Positions 10,445 through 19,073 of a stretch of 64,000 nucleotides of DNA are shown here, one piece after another. Position 1 is the stretch's first letter. The number at the start of each line of letters is the position of its first letter. Both the position numbers and the translations under genes were made by a program. The notes under the pieces are model-generated. The model did not search any database, had not been told where the DNA came from, and saw only the letters and a list, made by a program, of their open reading frames with translations. The stretch is from Pseudoruminococcus_B sp937901805 (GTDB lineage Bacteria; Bacillota; Clostridia; Oscillospirales; Ruminococcaceae), in assembly GCA_963560245.1 (NCBI GenBank), contig CAUWNS010000001.1, positions 1-64,000 of the forward strand, read 5' to 3'.

Positions 10445-10551
10445 TATCAGCAGGTCGGTCTTCCTTCCTTTCTTACTAGAATGTTCTTTTATCCCCCAAA
10501 AAATCAGCTTGCCTTGTGGGATCCCTACAAGGCAGAATGCTTTCCCGTAAA

Positions 10552-10600
10552 AGAGGACCGGGTACAGGAAATTTCCGTACCCGGTCCTCTTTTGATGTTT
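10552..10600. terminator. Bidirectional terminator between hemW and the XRE gene
   Basis: A perfect 14-bp stem (10552-10565 with 10577-10590) has A/T-rich flanks on both sides. It can end hemW on the + strand and the XRE gene on the - strand. A smaller hairpin (arms TGCCTTGT and ACAAGGCA, about 10510-10532) precedes it. Confidence 0.75.
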
Positions 10601-10815
10601 TATTGATCCGCTTTTTGATCGGACAGTCCAAGAATATAATCAGCTGAGACGCTGTACAAATGACAAAGAGTGATCAAGTGATGAAGCGGGAGTTCATTTG
10701 CTCCCCGTTCATAGCGCGCATACATCGTCTGAGACGTTCCCAAAGCTGCCGCCACCTGAGATTGTGTCAAATCATGATCCTCCCGTAAATCTCTAAGTCT
10801 TTTGATATATTCCAT
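10600..10815 (-). CDS. XRE-family helix-turn-helix regulator
   Basis: This 71-residue protein is essentially one lambda-repressor-like HTH domain. The recognition region LTQSQVAAALGTSQTMYARYERG spans about residues 16-38. It has no effector or peptidase domain. It is divergent from two tiny hydrophobic ORFs, and the shared 100-bp region holds two copies of an AGTAAA/TTTACT-type inverted element. It probably represses itself and the divergent genes. The target of regulation is inferred only from position. Confidence 0.8.
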   Translation of the reverse strand: MEYIKRLRDLREDHDLTQSQVAAALGTSQTMYARYERGANELPLHHLITLCHLYSVSADYILGLSDQKADQ

Positions 10816-10857
10816 CTGTCATCCCCGCTGTTTTCTGGCATGACCCCATCGTATCAC

Positions 10858-10903
10858 AGTAAAGATATTTACTATTGACTTTAGTACATATCTTTACTAA
10901 TAT
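10858..10903 (+). promoter_or_regulatory. Promoter with two operator-like elements between XRE gene and small ORFs
   Basis: TTGACT (10875-10880) and TAATAT (10898-10903) are 17 bp apart and would serve the + strand ORFs. Two elements of the form AGTAaAgatatttACT (10858-10873) and AGTAcatatctttACT (10883-10898) lie 25 bp apart. The 11-bp arms AGTAAAGATAT and ATATCTTTACT are exact inverted copies. The second element covers the spacer and reaches the -10 box, so a bound repressor would block this promoter. Confidence 0.65.
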
Positions 10904-10939
10904 AGAAGTACTGGATGCGAATAATAAGGAGGAAATTCG

Positions 10940-11065
10940 ATGTACTTTTTGTCTTTCACAATAGGGCTTATCCTGCTTTTGCCTCCGTTTTCCTTAGTAT
11001 CCTCCTTTCTGCTATGGCTTATTCTGAAAGCGCCCTTTTGTTCTCTCAAGCGGGTATGCTTATGA
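10940..11065 (+). CDS. Very small hydrophobic protein (41 aa)
   Basis: The ATG at 10940 follows a strong AAGGAGG (10927-10933). The 41-residue product is almost wholly hydrophobic from residue 2 to about 30 (FLSFTIGLILLLPPFSLV then LLWLI) with a short basic tail, so it is probably a single membrane helix or hairpin. Its TGA stop overlaps the ATG of the next small ORF (ATGA at 11062). A different frame open from 10915 covers the same DNA, but its first ATG would lie only a few bases after the expected transcription start and lacks a ribosome site. I do not recognise a family. A regulated membrane peptide, perhaps toxin-like, fits the context but is inference. Confidence 0.45.
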   Translation: MYFLSFTIGLILLLPPFSLVSSFLLWLILKAPFCSLKRVCL

Positions 11066-11214
11066 ACCCCTGTATGCTCTCCTTGCTGTTGTTTCTATTT
11101 TTATCCTCTCCTGACTTTCTGAAACGAGCCATGCGGATCCCTCCCTATCTGTTCCCCTGCTTTTGTGTCATGACCTTTTTGTTTCACAGCATGTTCCGTT
11201 TTTATATTAACTAA
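11062..11214 (+). CDS. Second very small hydrophobic protein (50 aa)
   Basis: The ATG at 11062 overlaps the stop of the upstream 41-codon ORF, suggesting translational coupling; there is only a weak ribosome site of its own. The product has two hydrophobic stretches (MLSLLLFLFLSS near 5-16, and PCFCVMTFLFHSMF near 32-45) around a short basic segment, consistent with a two-helix membrane peptide. A strong bidirectional terminator follows within 20 bases. No homologue is known to me. A frameshift joining both ORFs into one gene is an alternative reading. Confidence 0.35.
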   Translation: MNPCMLSLLLFLFLSSPDFLKRAMRIPPYLFPCFCVMTFLFHSMFRFYIN

Positions 11215-11232
11215 GGATGAAAGAATATCCAT

Positions 11233-11278
11233 AAAAAAATCCCCCTTTCCCAACAGGTTGGGAAAGGGGGATTTTTTT
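11233..11278. terminator. Bidirectional terminator, 21-bp perfect stem
   Basis: Arms at 11233-11253 and 11258-11278 pair perfectly around a CAGG tetraloop, with seven A and seven T at the ends. It separates the convergent small membrane ORFs (+) and the second XRE gene (-). Confidence 0.9.
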
Positions 11279-11284
11279 ACTCCC

Positions 11285-11536
11285 TTATTTCTCTTCAAGT
11301 ATTTCCTTTTCCAGGAACAGAAAAAGATCACTGTTAAAAAACTCAATAAGAGAGATGCCCAGTCCATCGCAAAGATATTTGATGGTCACAATACCGGGAT
11401 TTTTGCTCCTGCCATAGACGATGTTTTTGAGGGTTGACGGAGAAATCCCGGACAGGCGGGCAAGTTTGTTGACAGTAATACGGTTTTCCTTGCACAGCTC
11501 AAAGATCCGTCTTTGAACAGCTGTCCTCGTGTCCAT
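11285..11536 (-). CDS. XRE-family helix-turn-helix regulator
   Basis: This 83-residue regulator has an HTH domain over most of its length (KLARLSGISPSTLKNIVYGR near residues 25-44). It has no further domain. The ATG follows GAGGAGGT at normal distance. It faces the small-ORF transcript across a shared terminator. Its targets are not evident; upstream DNA is A+T rich. It differs clearly from the other XRE protein of this island, so the two are not a recent duplication. Confidence 0.8.
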   Translation of the reverse strand: MDTRTAVQRRIFELCKENRITVNKLARLSGISPSTLKNIVYGRSKNPGIVTIKYLCDGLGISLIEFFNSDLFLFLEKEILEEK

Positions 11537-11698
11537 AGGGATGACCTCCTCTTTTTTTATTGTAACATGGATAAACTAAAAAAACTACATTTTCATAGTG
11601 TTTTTGACAAAAAAACTTTTGTTTCTGTATGGTGGATTATATAAAATCGACATTTTTCTTGATTTCTTAGAAAATCGGTTATTTATGCACCATAAACA

Positions 11699-11730
11699 AA
11701 AAACAGAGACTAATAATAGCCTCTGTTTTT
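11699..11730 (-). terminator. Terminator of the holA operon
   Basis: A 10-bp stem (11699-11708 with 11721-11730), on the - strand ending in GTTTTT and more T residues, lies 11 bases after the last gene of the HIT-comEC-holA operon. Confidence 0.75.
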
Positions 11731-11741
11731 AAGCGTAAAAA

Positions 11742-12353
11742 TCAAGTCTTACTATTCTCATCTGGATACCTGTCAAGCTGTATAACAAAATCCCGATATT
11801 CCTCATAGCTCATCAGCGAATTCAAAACTGCAATCAGCGCATTTGCAGAGAGATGCTCCGGCAAATCAAGAGATTTTATCAGCTGCTTCCTCTTATGCAC
11901 ACTGTCTGCCCTTCCGGACAAACCATCCTGATAAAAGTCTGCCTTGGTAATCCGTTTTCCCATCTGCACATTTTGGGAAAAAACTCCGGCTTTCTCAAAT
12001 GCCTGAAGCAATATCTGGGGTGAGATCCCCTCTACACCAAGCTTTCCCTCTTTAGAAGGTTTTTCCTTCCGGCGTTCCTTTCCAAAAATATCGGGAATGT
12101 ACACATGAATGACTTTTCCTTCATTTCCCACAAGATTCCGAATATAATTTCGAATCCGAAATCCCGCCACATCGCTGTCCGTCAGGACAATGATCCCATC
12201 CCTGCGCGCAAGGCGCCTGAGCAGATCGGCTTTCTCCCTGTCCTGAAACAACCGGAATCCTCCGGTTTCCAGAATATTGGCGTCCAATATTGATTGCAGC
12301 TTGATTTTATCATATTTTCCTTCCACGACTACCGTCTGATTGAGATGGATCAT
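11742..12353 (-). CDS. RNase M5-like Toprim protein (DUF4093 type)
   Basis: The 203-residue protein opens with a Toprim domain: VVVEGKYDKIKLQ (Glu of motif 1, about residues 8-20) and VLTDSDVAGFRIRN (the DxD of motif 2, about 55-68). The C-terminal half carries the helical region I associate with the clostridial DUF4093 group. RNase M5 (RnmV) trims 5S rRNA precursors in Bacillus, at 186 residues with the same Toprim layout, and I infer a similar RNA-processing role. It overlaps holA by 4 bases, so it is translated with the DNA polymerase delta subunit. No 5S rRNA lies in the window. Confidence 0.75.
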   Translation of the reverse strand: MIHLNQTVVVEGKYDKIKLQSILDANILETGGFRLFQDREKADLLRRLARRDGIIVLTDSDVAGFRIRNYIRNLVGNEGKVIHVYIPDIFGKERRKEKPSKEGKLGVEGISPQILLQAFEKAGVFSQNVQMGKRITKADFYQDGLSGRADSVHKRKQLIKSLDLPEHLSANALIAVLNSLMSYEEYRDFVIQLDRYPDENSKT

Positions 12354-13405
12354 CTGGCCGACCTCCCAGTCGCATGGAGCATCATAATTTTTACAAGAGC
12401 CTCTTCAATGATCATACGGGGTTCTGTCCGGGAGCTTTTCAAAGCAACATCTGCTTGCGCCAGAATACGAATACAGGCACGCGCAAAGGGGATATGATAT
12501 TTGCGTGCGTCCCGTTCTGCATTTTTGATACGGAACTCCCTACCTTTATAATTGTAGTATTGGGAAAGCTGTGCACATGGAATCCCAGCCTTAATAAAAA
12601 CAGCAGCCCGATATAAATCCACAAAACTGGAAGACAGCGCTGCCAGCAGATTGACCGGTTCTTCCCGCATGTAGAATAAATCATCCACTTTTTTCAAGGC
12701 CGTCTTTAAATCCTGCCGCAGCAACGCGCGCGCAATATCAAAAACACTGGACTCCACCACTTCACTGGTAACCGTCAGAACGTCCTGAAAAGTAATTTCC
12801 TCCCCCGGCACATAGGCACAGAGTTTCTCCATTTCGCTTTTCAGTTTCGCCATATCCTCTGAACAGCGCGCAATCATCTGCTGTGCAACTTTGGAAGAAA
12901 TGGTTTTCCCATACCCTTTTGCAAAACCCTGTAAGAATTTGATAAGCTGTGCGCCTTCCCGGCGGTCAAACACAGCCACCACCCCATGCTTTTCCACTAA
13001 AGAGCTGAAGTTTTTCCATTTCGCATTTTTCCTGATATCCGGAACCGATCCGGTAATGGAAAATATGAGCAGGGTTTGGGGAGGAAAATCCGAAAACAAC
13101 TGCTGTAGTTTCTTCTGATCTGCCGCAGATATACTATCCGCTGCAAAGTCATGGACCACAATGCAGCGCACCGGTGCAAACACAGGCAGGGATTCCGCCG
13201 CACTGGAAAGTTCATCAATGGAGAGGGCTTTCCCTTCAAACTGGTTATAGTTAAAAGTCTGCGCAGAAGGCTCCACGCTCAACTCCACCATGCGCTTCGT
13301 GTAGGACTGTACCAGATAGGTTTCCTGGCCATACAGCAGATAAATCCCAGATAAGGGCGCCTGTTTGATATGTTTTGCAAACGCATTTTCCTGAGAAATT
13401 TTCAT
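12350..13405 (-). CDS. holA: DNA polymerase III, delta subunit
   Basis: At 351 residues this is the clamp-loader subunit that opens the sliding clamp. The start LSGIYLLYGQETYLVQ (about 18-33) is typical of HolA, where the P-loop is only vestigial. An AAA-like middle and an all-helical C-terminal collar domain follow. In many Firmicutes holA lies directly after comEC, as here (2 bases apart). The ATG comes just after the comEC stop. It overlaps the RNase M5-like gene by 4 bases. Confidence 0.92.
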   Translation of the reverse strand: MKISQENAFAKHIKQAPLSGIYLLYGQETYLVQSYTKRMVELSVEPSAQTFNYNQFEGKALSIDELSSAAESLPVFAPVRCIVVHDFAADSISAADQKKLQQLFSDFPPQTLLIFSITGSVPDIRKNAKWKNFSSLVEKHGVVAVFDRREGAQLIKFLQGFAKGYGKTISSKVAQQMIARCSEDMAKLKSEMEKLCAYVPGEEITFQDVLTVTSEVVESSVFDIARALLRQDLKTALKKVDDLFYMREEPVNLLAALSSSFVDLYRAAVFIKAGIPCAQLSQYYNYKGREFRIKNAERDARKYHIPFARACIRILAQADVALKSSRTEPRMIIEEALVKIMMLHATGRSAR

Positions 13406-13407
13406 TG

Positions 13408-15615
13408 TTATCCGCGCTCCTTTCTCTGTTTGATTTCCCCGCCATTTTTATAGCTGAGGATTCTCCCCTCAGCAGCGGAAAAGGATTCATATCCGGAAAG
13501 ATCCTCTCCGCTTTCCTGCAAGTCCTGATAGGTTTTTTCACCGGAACCAAGCAAAATCTGTTCCGGATTGTATGCTGGGAGTGTATCCACCTTTGCATTT
13601 TTGCTCAATGCAAGAACATCCACACGCTCTTCTTTTGAGAAAAAGACCTCACCATGGACAATACTGATCCGCTTTCCGCCAACCGTTACATCAATACGGG
13701 AGTTCTCCCCATCCGTATCAATGGAAATCTCCATATCTTTCCACAAAGAAAGGTTCATATTGTCAAAAGGATAGAGTTCTCCGCTCACCCGCTCCTTGTA
13801 AAGCGCCTCATTTCCGATGACTACATCCGTCTGCATCTCAGCCAGAAAGCGGTTTGCCGCCCGTACAGAATTGGAATTTGTACGCGGCAAAATCAGGACA
13901 TCCAATGAGTCAATTCCCATGGATTTCAGGTAGCCGGCTGTAGTAGAAGCCAGGTGACTTCCGCTTCCAGCTCCAACCGCAACGGCATGTCCATTCTGAA
14001 TAATCGCAAGATTCGAAGGATTTTGAGAATCCAGGGCAACAATCTGAACGACATCCCGCATCAAAAACTGGTAAGAGAGAATACCCATGCACAGTACACA
14101 GATACTGAGCAGTCCTGCATGCAAATAGAGTTTTCGTTTTTTACTGAGCAGAAAACACAGGACAAACAATCCCAGCGTACCAAAATACCAAATATAGAGG
14201 TATCCCGCATCCGCCGCCGGATAGACATAAGGGATTTCCGCCAGCACATGGGATACCTGACCCATACAGGAGCCGGCCAAATTTAAAAAGAAACCGGCTG
14301 CCGGGAGCAAAAAAGACAAAAACGGGATGAAAGAAAACAGGCAAAATGCAAAACCCGCAGCCAATTCCGCCAAGACCAGCGGAGAGAAAAACAAATTTGT
14401 GAGCGGTGCTATCAGTGATATTCTTCCATAACTCATCGCTACCAGAGGGAAGGTGAGAAATGTAATCAGAATACTGGAAAGTACTCCATCGACCGCATAC
14501 AGGAGCAATTTTGAGGAAAGCCCATGGGAAAAGAGAAATTCCCGTATCCGTTTATGAAACAATCCCTGATACAGCAATATACCCAGCGTTGCAGTAACTG
14601 AGAGCTGAAAAGAGAGATCCATTGCGGCACCCGGAGAAAACAGCAGGATCAGCAAGACGGCAAGTCCCAGAGAATTAATGGAATCCGCCTGCCTGTCAAA
14701 CAGGCGCATGCCAAAACAAATTACCGCCATGATCGTCGCACGCACTGCGGAAAAAGGGCATCCCACCAGCATACAATACAGCGGAGCCCCCACGACGCAG
14801 ATAAGATTGCGTGCTGTGTATCCAATCGGCAGGCGGCGTGCCAGTTGGTAGAGCAGCGCACACATCAGCATGATATGGGTCCCGGAAATTGCAAGCAGAT
14901 GAATCACACCGCTGGATTTGAAATCTGCATTCATCTCTCCCGAAACCATACTGCGATCCCCAAGGAGCATGGCAGCGGAAAGTGCGCCGTTTTCCCCTTC
15001 CAGCTGTGTCGTCATGGCAGAAGAAAGCCGAGCCTGCACAGAAGCGAAAAACGCCCGAACCCCTTTTTTCTCCGGTACTGTAACCGTACACTCAGAAGTC
15101 TGCCGGGCTGCAACAAACAGATTTCTCGCCCGGTAATAGCCGACTGCATCAAAAGTCACCGTATTTTCAATGGCCTCAAATTCTACATCGCATTCCACCA
15201 GATCATACAGTTCTGCATCCACCGACGTGGTACTATAAAACCGGATCTGGAAATCCTGCGGCGCGTTTGGGAGATCACACGCTGTCACATGAATTTCGGA
15301 AATTCTGGTTCCATCCGTCCTGTCTGAAGAAAACCGGGTAATCTCCCCCTGAATACGCGCCGTATGCCCTGCTAAGGCGCTGACCGGCTGCACTTGCTGG
15401 GTCTGGAAAAACCAGTATCCCCCAAAGGCAACCGCCGCGCTTAAAAATCCAGCTGTGAGGACAGCCATTCCCCGATAGGTATGAAACAACGCGCACAGCA
15501 CGCCAAAAATAAGACAGACCAGTCCCGCTAAAAGCGCTGCCCTGCCTGCAAGAGTAAAAGCCAGGATCAGGGCGGCCAGATAAGCAAATCCAATGACAGC
15601 AAACGGCCGTTTCAT
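13408..15615 (-). CDS. comEC: ComEC/Rec2 DNA-uptake channel protein with degenerate metallo-beta-lactamase domain
   Basis: This 735-residue membrane protein has two N-terminal helices, an OB-like external segment (about 80-200) and the ComEC competence domain. The domain's signature HLLAISGTHIMLMCALLY is near residue 245, followed by many transmembrane helices to about 520. The C-terminal domain (about 530-720) has the length and position of the metallo-beta-lactamase domain, but the usual HxHxDH-type site is replaced by LPRTNSNSV at 576-584. The TG-containing first strand is likewise VGAGSGSHL. The nuclease-like part therefore looks inactive. It lies in an operon with holA and a HIT protein. 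No comEA or comG genes are present in the window. Confidence 0.9.
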   Translation of the reverse strand: MKRPFAVIGFAYLAALILAFTLAGRAALLAGLVCLIFGVLCALFHTYRGMAVLTAGFLSAAVAFGGYWFFQTQQVQPVSALAGHTARIQGEITRFSSDRTDGTRISEIHVTACDLPNAPQDFQIRFYSTTSVDAELYDLVECDVEFEAIENTVTFDAVGYYRARNLFVAARQTSECTVTVPEKKGVRAFFASVQARLSSAMTTQLEGENGALSAAMLLGDRSMVSGEMNADFKSSGVIHLLAISGTHIMLMCALLYQLARRLPIGYTARNLICVVGAPLYCMLVGCPFSAVRATIMAVICFGMRLFDRQADSINSLGLAVLLILLFSPGAAMDLSFQLSVTATLGILLYQGLFHKRIREFLFSHGLSSKLLLYAVDGVLSSILITFLTFPLVAMSYGRISLIAPLTNLFFSPLVLAELAAGFAFCLFSFIPFLSFLLPAAGFFLNLAGSCMGQVSHVLAEIPYVYPAADAGYLYIWYFGTLGLFVLCFLLSKKRKLYLHAGLLSICVLCMGILSYQFLMRDVVQIVALDSQNPSNLAIIQNGHAVAVGAGSGSHLASTTAGYLKSMGIDSLDVLILPRTNSNSVRAANRFLAEMQTDVVIGNEALYKERVSGELYPFDNMNLSLWKDMEISIDTDGENSRIDVTVGGKRISIVHGEVFFSKEERVDVLALSKNAKVDTLPAYNPEQILLGSGEKTYQDLQESGEDLSGYESFSAAEGRILSYKNGGEIKQRKERG

Positions 15616-15637
15616 CCCTGATCCCTCCTTTTTGCAT

Positions 15638-15976
15638 TCAGCAGAGCGTTTCCATCATATCCTTTCCGCCCAGGACATGGAAGTGCAAGTGTTTGACAGT
15701 CTGCCCTGCGCGCTCCCCGCAGTTGGTAATGACCCGGTACTGGCCGTCCTCACTCAGTTCTTTTCCAAGTTTTGCAATCACTTCAAAAATATGCGCAATC
15801 ACTGCGCTATTTTTCTCATTAATTCCCGCCGCGCTTTCAATATGCTCTTTGGGAATGACAAGAAAATGAAGCGGGGCCTGTGGGTTGATGTCATAAAATG
15901 CAAAAACCGTTTCGTCCTCATAAATTTTTTTAGAGGGGATTTCTCCCGATAATATCTTACAAAAAACGCAGTCCAT
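15638..15976 (-). CDS. HIT-family nucleotide hydrolase
   Basis: The 112-residue protein has the histidine triad motif HLHFHVLG near residue 97 and an N-terminal CVFCKILSGEIPS that resembles HINT proteins, with paired cysteines of a possible zinc site. HIT/HINT proteins cleave adenosine phosphoramidates and aminoacyl-adenylates. It is the first gene of the - strand operon running into comEC, 22 bases apart. The ATG follows an AGGCGG site. The natural substrate cannot be told from sequence. Confidence 0.9.
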   Translation of the reverse strand: MDCVFCKILSGEIPSKKIYEDETVFAFYDINPQAPLHFLVIPKEHIESAAGINEKNSAVIAHIFEVIAKLGKELSEDGQYRVITNCGERAGQTVKHLHFHVLGGKDMMETLC

Positions 15977-16024
15977 AACAATTCCGCCTTTCTACAATTA
16001 CAGCTTCCAGCCTTCTATTGAAAC

Positions 16025-16076
16025 AAAAATGGTACAACAGGCCAGTTCATTCTATGGCCTATTGTACCATTTTTTC
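16025..16076 (-). terminator. Terminator of alaS
   Basis: A stem of 10 bp, one mismatch and 6 bp (about 16028-16044 with 16055-16071) is followed on the - strand by a run of T. It lies about 25 bases after the alaS stop and just upstream of the HIT gene. Confidence 0.8.
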
Positions 16077-16101
16077 TGACGGATGACTACCGTTTCCGTT
16101 T

Positions 16102-18753
16102 TTATTTCTTCATCATAGAGCGGATGATCTCCGGCGCCTTGGCAATGGCCTCATCGAGTTTAAAAAGATCCCCGATTCCAGCCATAGCGCTGTCTGGGCG
16201 GCCGCCGCCCTTGCCGCCTGCCAGCGCCGCAATCTGTTTGACCAGATTCCCGGCGTGCACGCCTCTTGCCACCGCATTTTTCCCACACACGGCAAGCAGG
16301 GTGCCCTTTCCGTCTTCCACTGCAGAAAGAAGGGCTACTGCGTCCGGCGCGCGATCCTTCACCTTATCGCCCACAGTACGCAGGGCGTCTTTAGTTGTCC
16401 CACCAAAGCCCGCGACAATACAGGAGATCCCGTCGATATCCTGCGCCTCTTCAAATAGGCCGTCTACCTTGCTATCCGCAATCTTCTGGTTAAGCGCTTC
16501 GATCTCCCTGTCCTTGGCCTTCAATTCCACGGAGAGAGCTTCTACCTTGGCTGGGATTTCCTCCACATTCGAGAGTTTGAGTTTAGAGGCAATTTCGTGG
16601 ATTTCCTGTTCCCGGCGCTCCAACAGTTCCAGCACACCGTAGCCGGTAACTGCCTCAATCCGGCGCACGCCTGCTGCAACAGAAGATTCGGTCAAAATCT
16701 TGAACAAGCCGATCTTTGCCGTATTGTCAATATGGGTACCGCCGCAGAATTCCACAGAAAAGCCCGGTACATCCACGACACGGACAATTTCCCCATACTT
16801 TTCACCAAACAGGGCCATTGCACCCATTTTTTTGGCCTCATCAATCGGCATCTCCTTTGTCACGACATCGGCGCCCTTGAGGATCACCTCATTGACTTCC
16901 CGTTCCACTTTTGCAATTTCCTCCGACGTCATTGCAGAGAAATGAGAGAAATCAAAGCGCATCCGCTGATCGTCCACATAAGAGCCTGCCTGATGGACAT
17001 GATCGCCCAGAACATGGCGGAGCGCCGCCTGCACAAGGTGCGCACTGGTATGGTTACGGCGGATTGCCTGGCGGCGGTCATAGTCATAAACAGCTGTCAC
17101 AGCGTCTCCCTCTGCTACGCTCCCGCTGACCACGCGGCCCAGATGCACCACTGCGCCGTTGACCTTTTTGCAGTCATATATATCGATCACGCAGCCGTCT
17201 TTTTTCAGCAATCCGGTATCGGAAACCTGGCCGCCGCTCTCGGTGTAAAAGACGGTCTTATCCAGCACAATGCCGATTTCATCGCCTTCGGAAGCAGTGA
17301 CCACCTTTTCCCCATCATGCACCATACAAAGAATTTTCCCCTCGCACTCGGTTTCGCTGTAGCCCAAAAATTCACTGGAAACCCCTGCAAGGAGATCCTC
17401 TGTCTCGTTGCTCCAGCTGACAATCCCATTTTGCAGGCGTGCCGTGCGGGCACGGACGCGCTGTTCTTCCATCAGCTTGGTGAATTCTTCCTCATCCACC
17501 TCAATGCCGCGCTCTGCGATGATCTCTTTGGTCAAATCGATCGGGAATCCAAACGTATCGTACAGGCGGAACGCCTCTGCGCCCGGAAGCATCGGGATCG
17601 CGCCGTCTTCCATATGGCTGTCGATTTTATCGATGAGGCTGCTGAGCATCTCCATGCCCTGATCGATAGTCTTGGTAAAACGCTCCTCTTCCAGTTTGAC
17701 CACCTTTTTGATATAATCCGCTTTCTCCGCAAGCTCAGGATAAGCGGCATGGTTTTCCTGAATGACAGTTTCCACAACTTCATACAAAAACGGATGGTTG
17801 ATGCCAAGCAGTCTGCCATGGCGGGCCGCTCTCCTGAGAAGCCGTCTCAGGACATAGCCGCGGCCCTCATTGGTCGGGGAAACGCCGTCCGCTACCATAA
17901 AGACCGTGCTGCGGATATGATCCGTGATGACACGCAGGGAGATATCGTCCTTTTCATTCTCTCCATAGTGTTTTCCTGCAATCCGGCTGATATGTTTCAT
18001 GATATTCTGGATCGTATCCACCTCAAAGAGGTTGTTGACCCCCTGCATTACGCAGGCAAGGCGCTCCAGACCCATACCGGTGTCAATATTGGGATGATCC
18101 AGCGGGGTATAGTTCCCCTTGCCGTCGGAATCAAACTGGGAAAAGACCAGGTTCCAGACTTCTACATAGCGGTCGCACTCGCAGCCGACGCCGCAGTCCG
18201 GCTTTCCGCAGCCGTATTCCTCCCCGCGGTCGAAGTAGATTTCCGAGCAGGGGCCGCAGGGGCCGGAGCCATGCTCCCAGAAATTGTCCTCTTTTCCCAT
18301 GCGGACAACGCGCTCCGGCGCCACGCCGATCTCCTTTGTCCAGATGTCAAAAGCCTCGTCGTCATCCAGGTAAATGGTGACCCACAGCCTGTCAACCGGG
18401 ATTTCCAGCACTTCGGTAAAAAATTCCCAGGCCCAGCGGATCGCCTCATGTTTAAAATAATCCCCAAAGGAAAAATTCCCGAGCATCTCAAAAAAGGTTC
18501 CGTGACGCGCAGTCTTTCCCACATTCTCAATATCCGGGGTGCGGATACATTTCTGACAGGTTGTCACCCGGGTATTGGGCGGCGTTTCCTGTCCAAGGAA
18601 AAATTTCTTCATCGGAGCCATGCCGGAGTTAATCAGCAGCAGGCTTTTATCCCCATGCGGAACCAGGGAATAGCTCGGCAGGCGGGTATGCCCTTTACTC
18701 TCAAAAAAACTCAGGAATTTTTCACGCAGTTCATTTAATCCAGTCCATTCCAT
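16102..18753 (-). CDS. alaS: Alanyl-tRNA synthetase
   Basis: This 883-residue class II synthetase charges tRNA-Ala. It has the catalytic N-terminus (LINSGMAPMKKFFLG near 41; TTCQKCIRTPDIENVGKTA near 64), and the editing domain with HTSAHLVQAALRHVLGDHVHQ near 575. CGGTHIDNT near 682 supplies the zinc ligand of the editing site. The C-Ala domain lies at the end. The length is standard. Its 5' region is a T-box leader, so expression rises when uncharged tRNA-Ala accumulates. Confidence 0.97.
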   Translation of the reverse strand: MEWTGLNELREKFLSFFESKGHTRLPSYSLVPHGDKSLLLINSGMAPMKKFFLGQETPPNTRVTTCQKCIRTPDIENVGKTARHGTFFEMLGNFSFGDYFKHEAIRWAWEFFTEVLEIPVDRLWVTIYLDDDEAFDIWTKEIGVAPERVVRMGKEDNFWEHGSGPCGPCSEIYFDRGEEYGCGKPDCGVGCECDRYVEVWNLVFSQFDSDGKGNYTPLDHPNIDTGMGLERLACVMQGVNNLFEVDTIQNIMKHISRIAGKHYGENEKDDISLRVITDHIRSTVFMVADGVSPTNEGRGYVLRRLLRRAARHGRLLGINHPFLYEVVETVIQENHAAYPELAEKADYIKKVVKLEEERFTKTIDQGMEMLSSLIDKIDSHMEDGAIPMLPGAEAFRLYDTFGFPIDLTKEIIAERGIEVDEEEFTKLMEEQRVRARTARLQNGIVSWSNETEDLLAGVSSEFLGYSETECEGKILCMVHDGEKVVTASEGDEIGIVLDKTVFYTESGGQVSDTGLLKKDGCVIDIYDCKKVNGAVVHLGRVVSGSVAEGDAVTAVYDYDRRQAIRRNHTSAHLVQAALRHVLGDHVHQAGSYVDDQRMRFDFSHFSAMTSEEIAKVEREVNEVILKGADVVTKEMPIDEAKKMGAMALFGEKYGEIVRVVDVPGFSVEFCGGTHIDNTAKIGLFKILTESSVAAGVRRIEAVTGYGVLELLERREQEIHEIASKLKLSNVEEIPAKVEALSVELKAKDREIEALNQKIADSKVDGLFEEAQDIDGISCIVAGFGGTTKDALRTVGDKVKDRAPDAVALLSAVEDGKGTLLAVCGKNAVARGVHAGNLVKQIAALAGGKGGGRPDSAMAGIGDLFKLDEAIAKAPEIIRSMMKK

Positions 18754-18812
18754 TTGGTTTCATCCCTTCTATTTGGCAAAATCATTAAAACCAGCTAAAA
18801 AAGCGGTTATGC

Positions 18813-19065
18813 AAAAAAAGCTTTCATCCCATAATCATATATGGGACGAAAGCTTTTGTTTCCGCGGTACCACCCAAATTGCAGCCCCGAAAGCCGGGAC
18901 GCCTGCTTATCCCCTTTAACGCAGGGATACGCCGCCGTTTTCACGGCAGTGCTCCAGGGCAGCGCCACTTCCCTGCGGCACAGCGAAAGCCTTTCAGCAT
19001 ACGGCCTTCTCTCTGAAGATGTGCAGATGCAGAAGCGGATCCCTTTCTCAGCATTTGAATCCATA
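18813..19065 (-). promoter_or_regulatory. T-box leader of alaS
   Basis: On the - strand the conserved T-box sequence GGGTGGTACCGCGG (18862-18875) is followed by a long terminator hairpin (18813-18857, arms of about 15 bp and a T run). The 5' part forms a stem I whose base pairs AGCATA with TATGCT. The 3' side of the loop above that base holds GCC (19003-19005), a candidate alanine specifier codon. In T-box RNAs, uncharged tRNA pairs with the specifier and with the NGG-type bulge and prevents termination. The specifier assignment is by eye. Confidence 0.9.
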
Positions 19066-19073
19066 TGCTATTG

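Noticed and set aside
10915..11214. A single 99-codon gene instead of two tiny ORFs
   Set aside because: Its ATG lies within about five bases of the expected transcription start and has no ribosome site, while ATG 10940 in another frame has a strong one.
16597..18738. A 713-codon frame antisense to alaS
   Set aside because: alaS is unmistakable here; the antisense frame is a by-product of its codon use.
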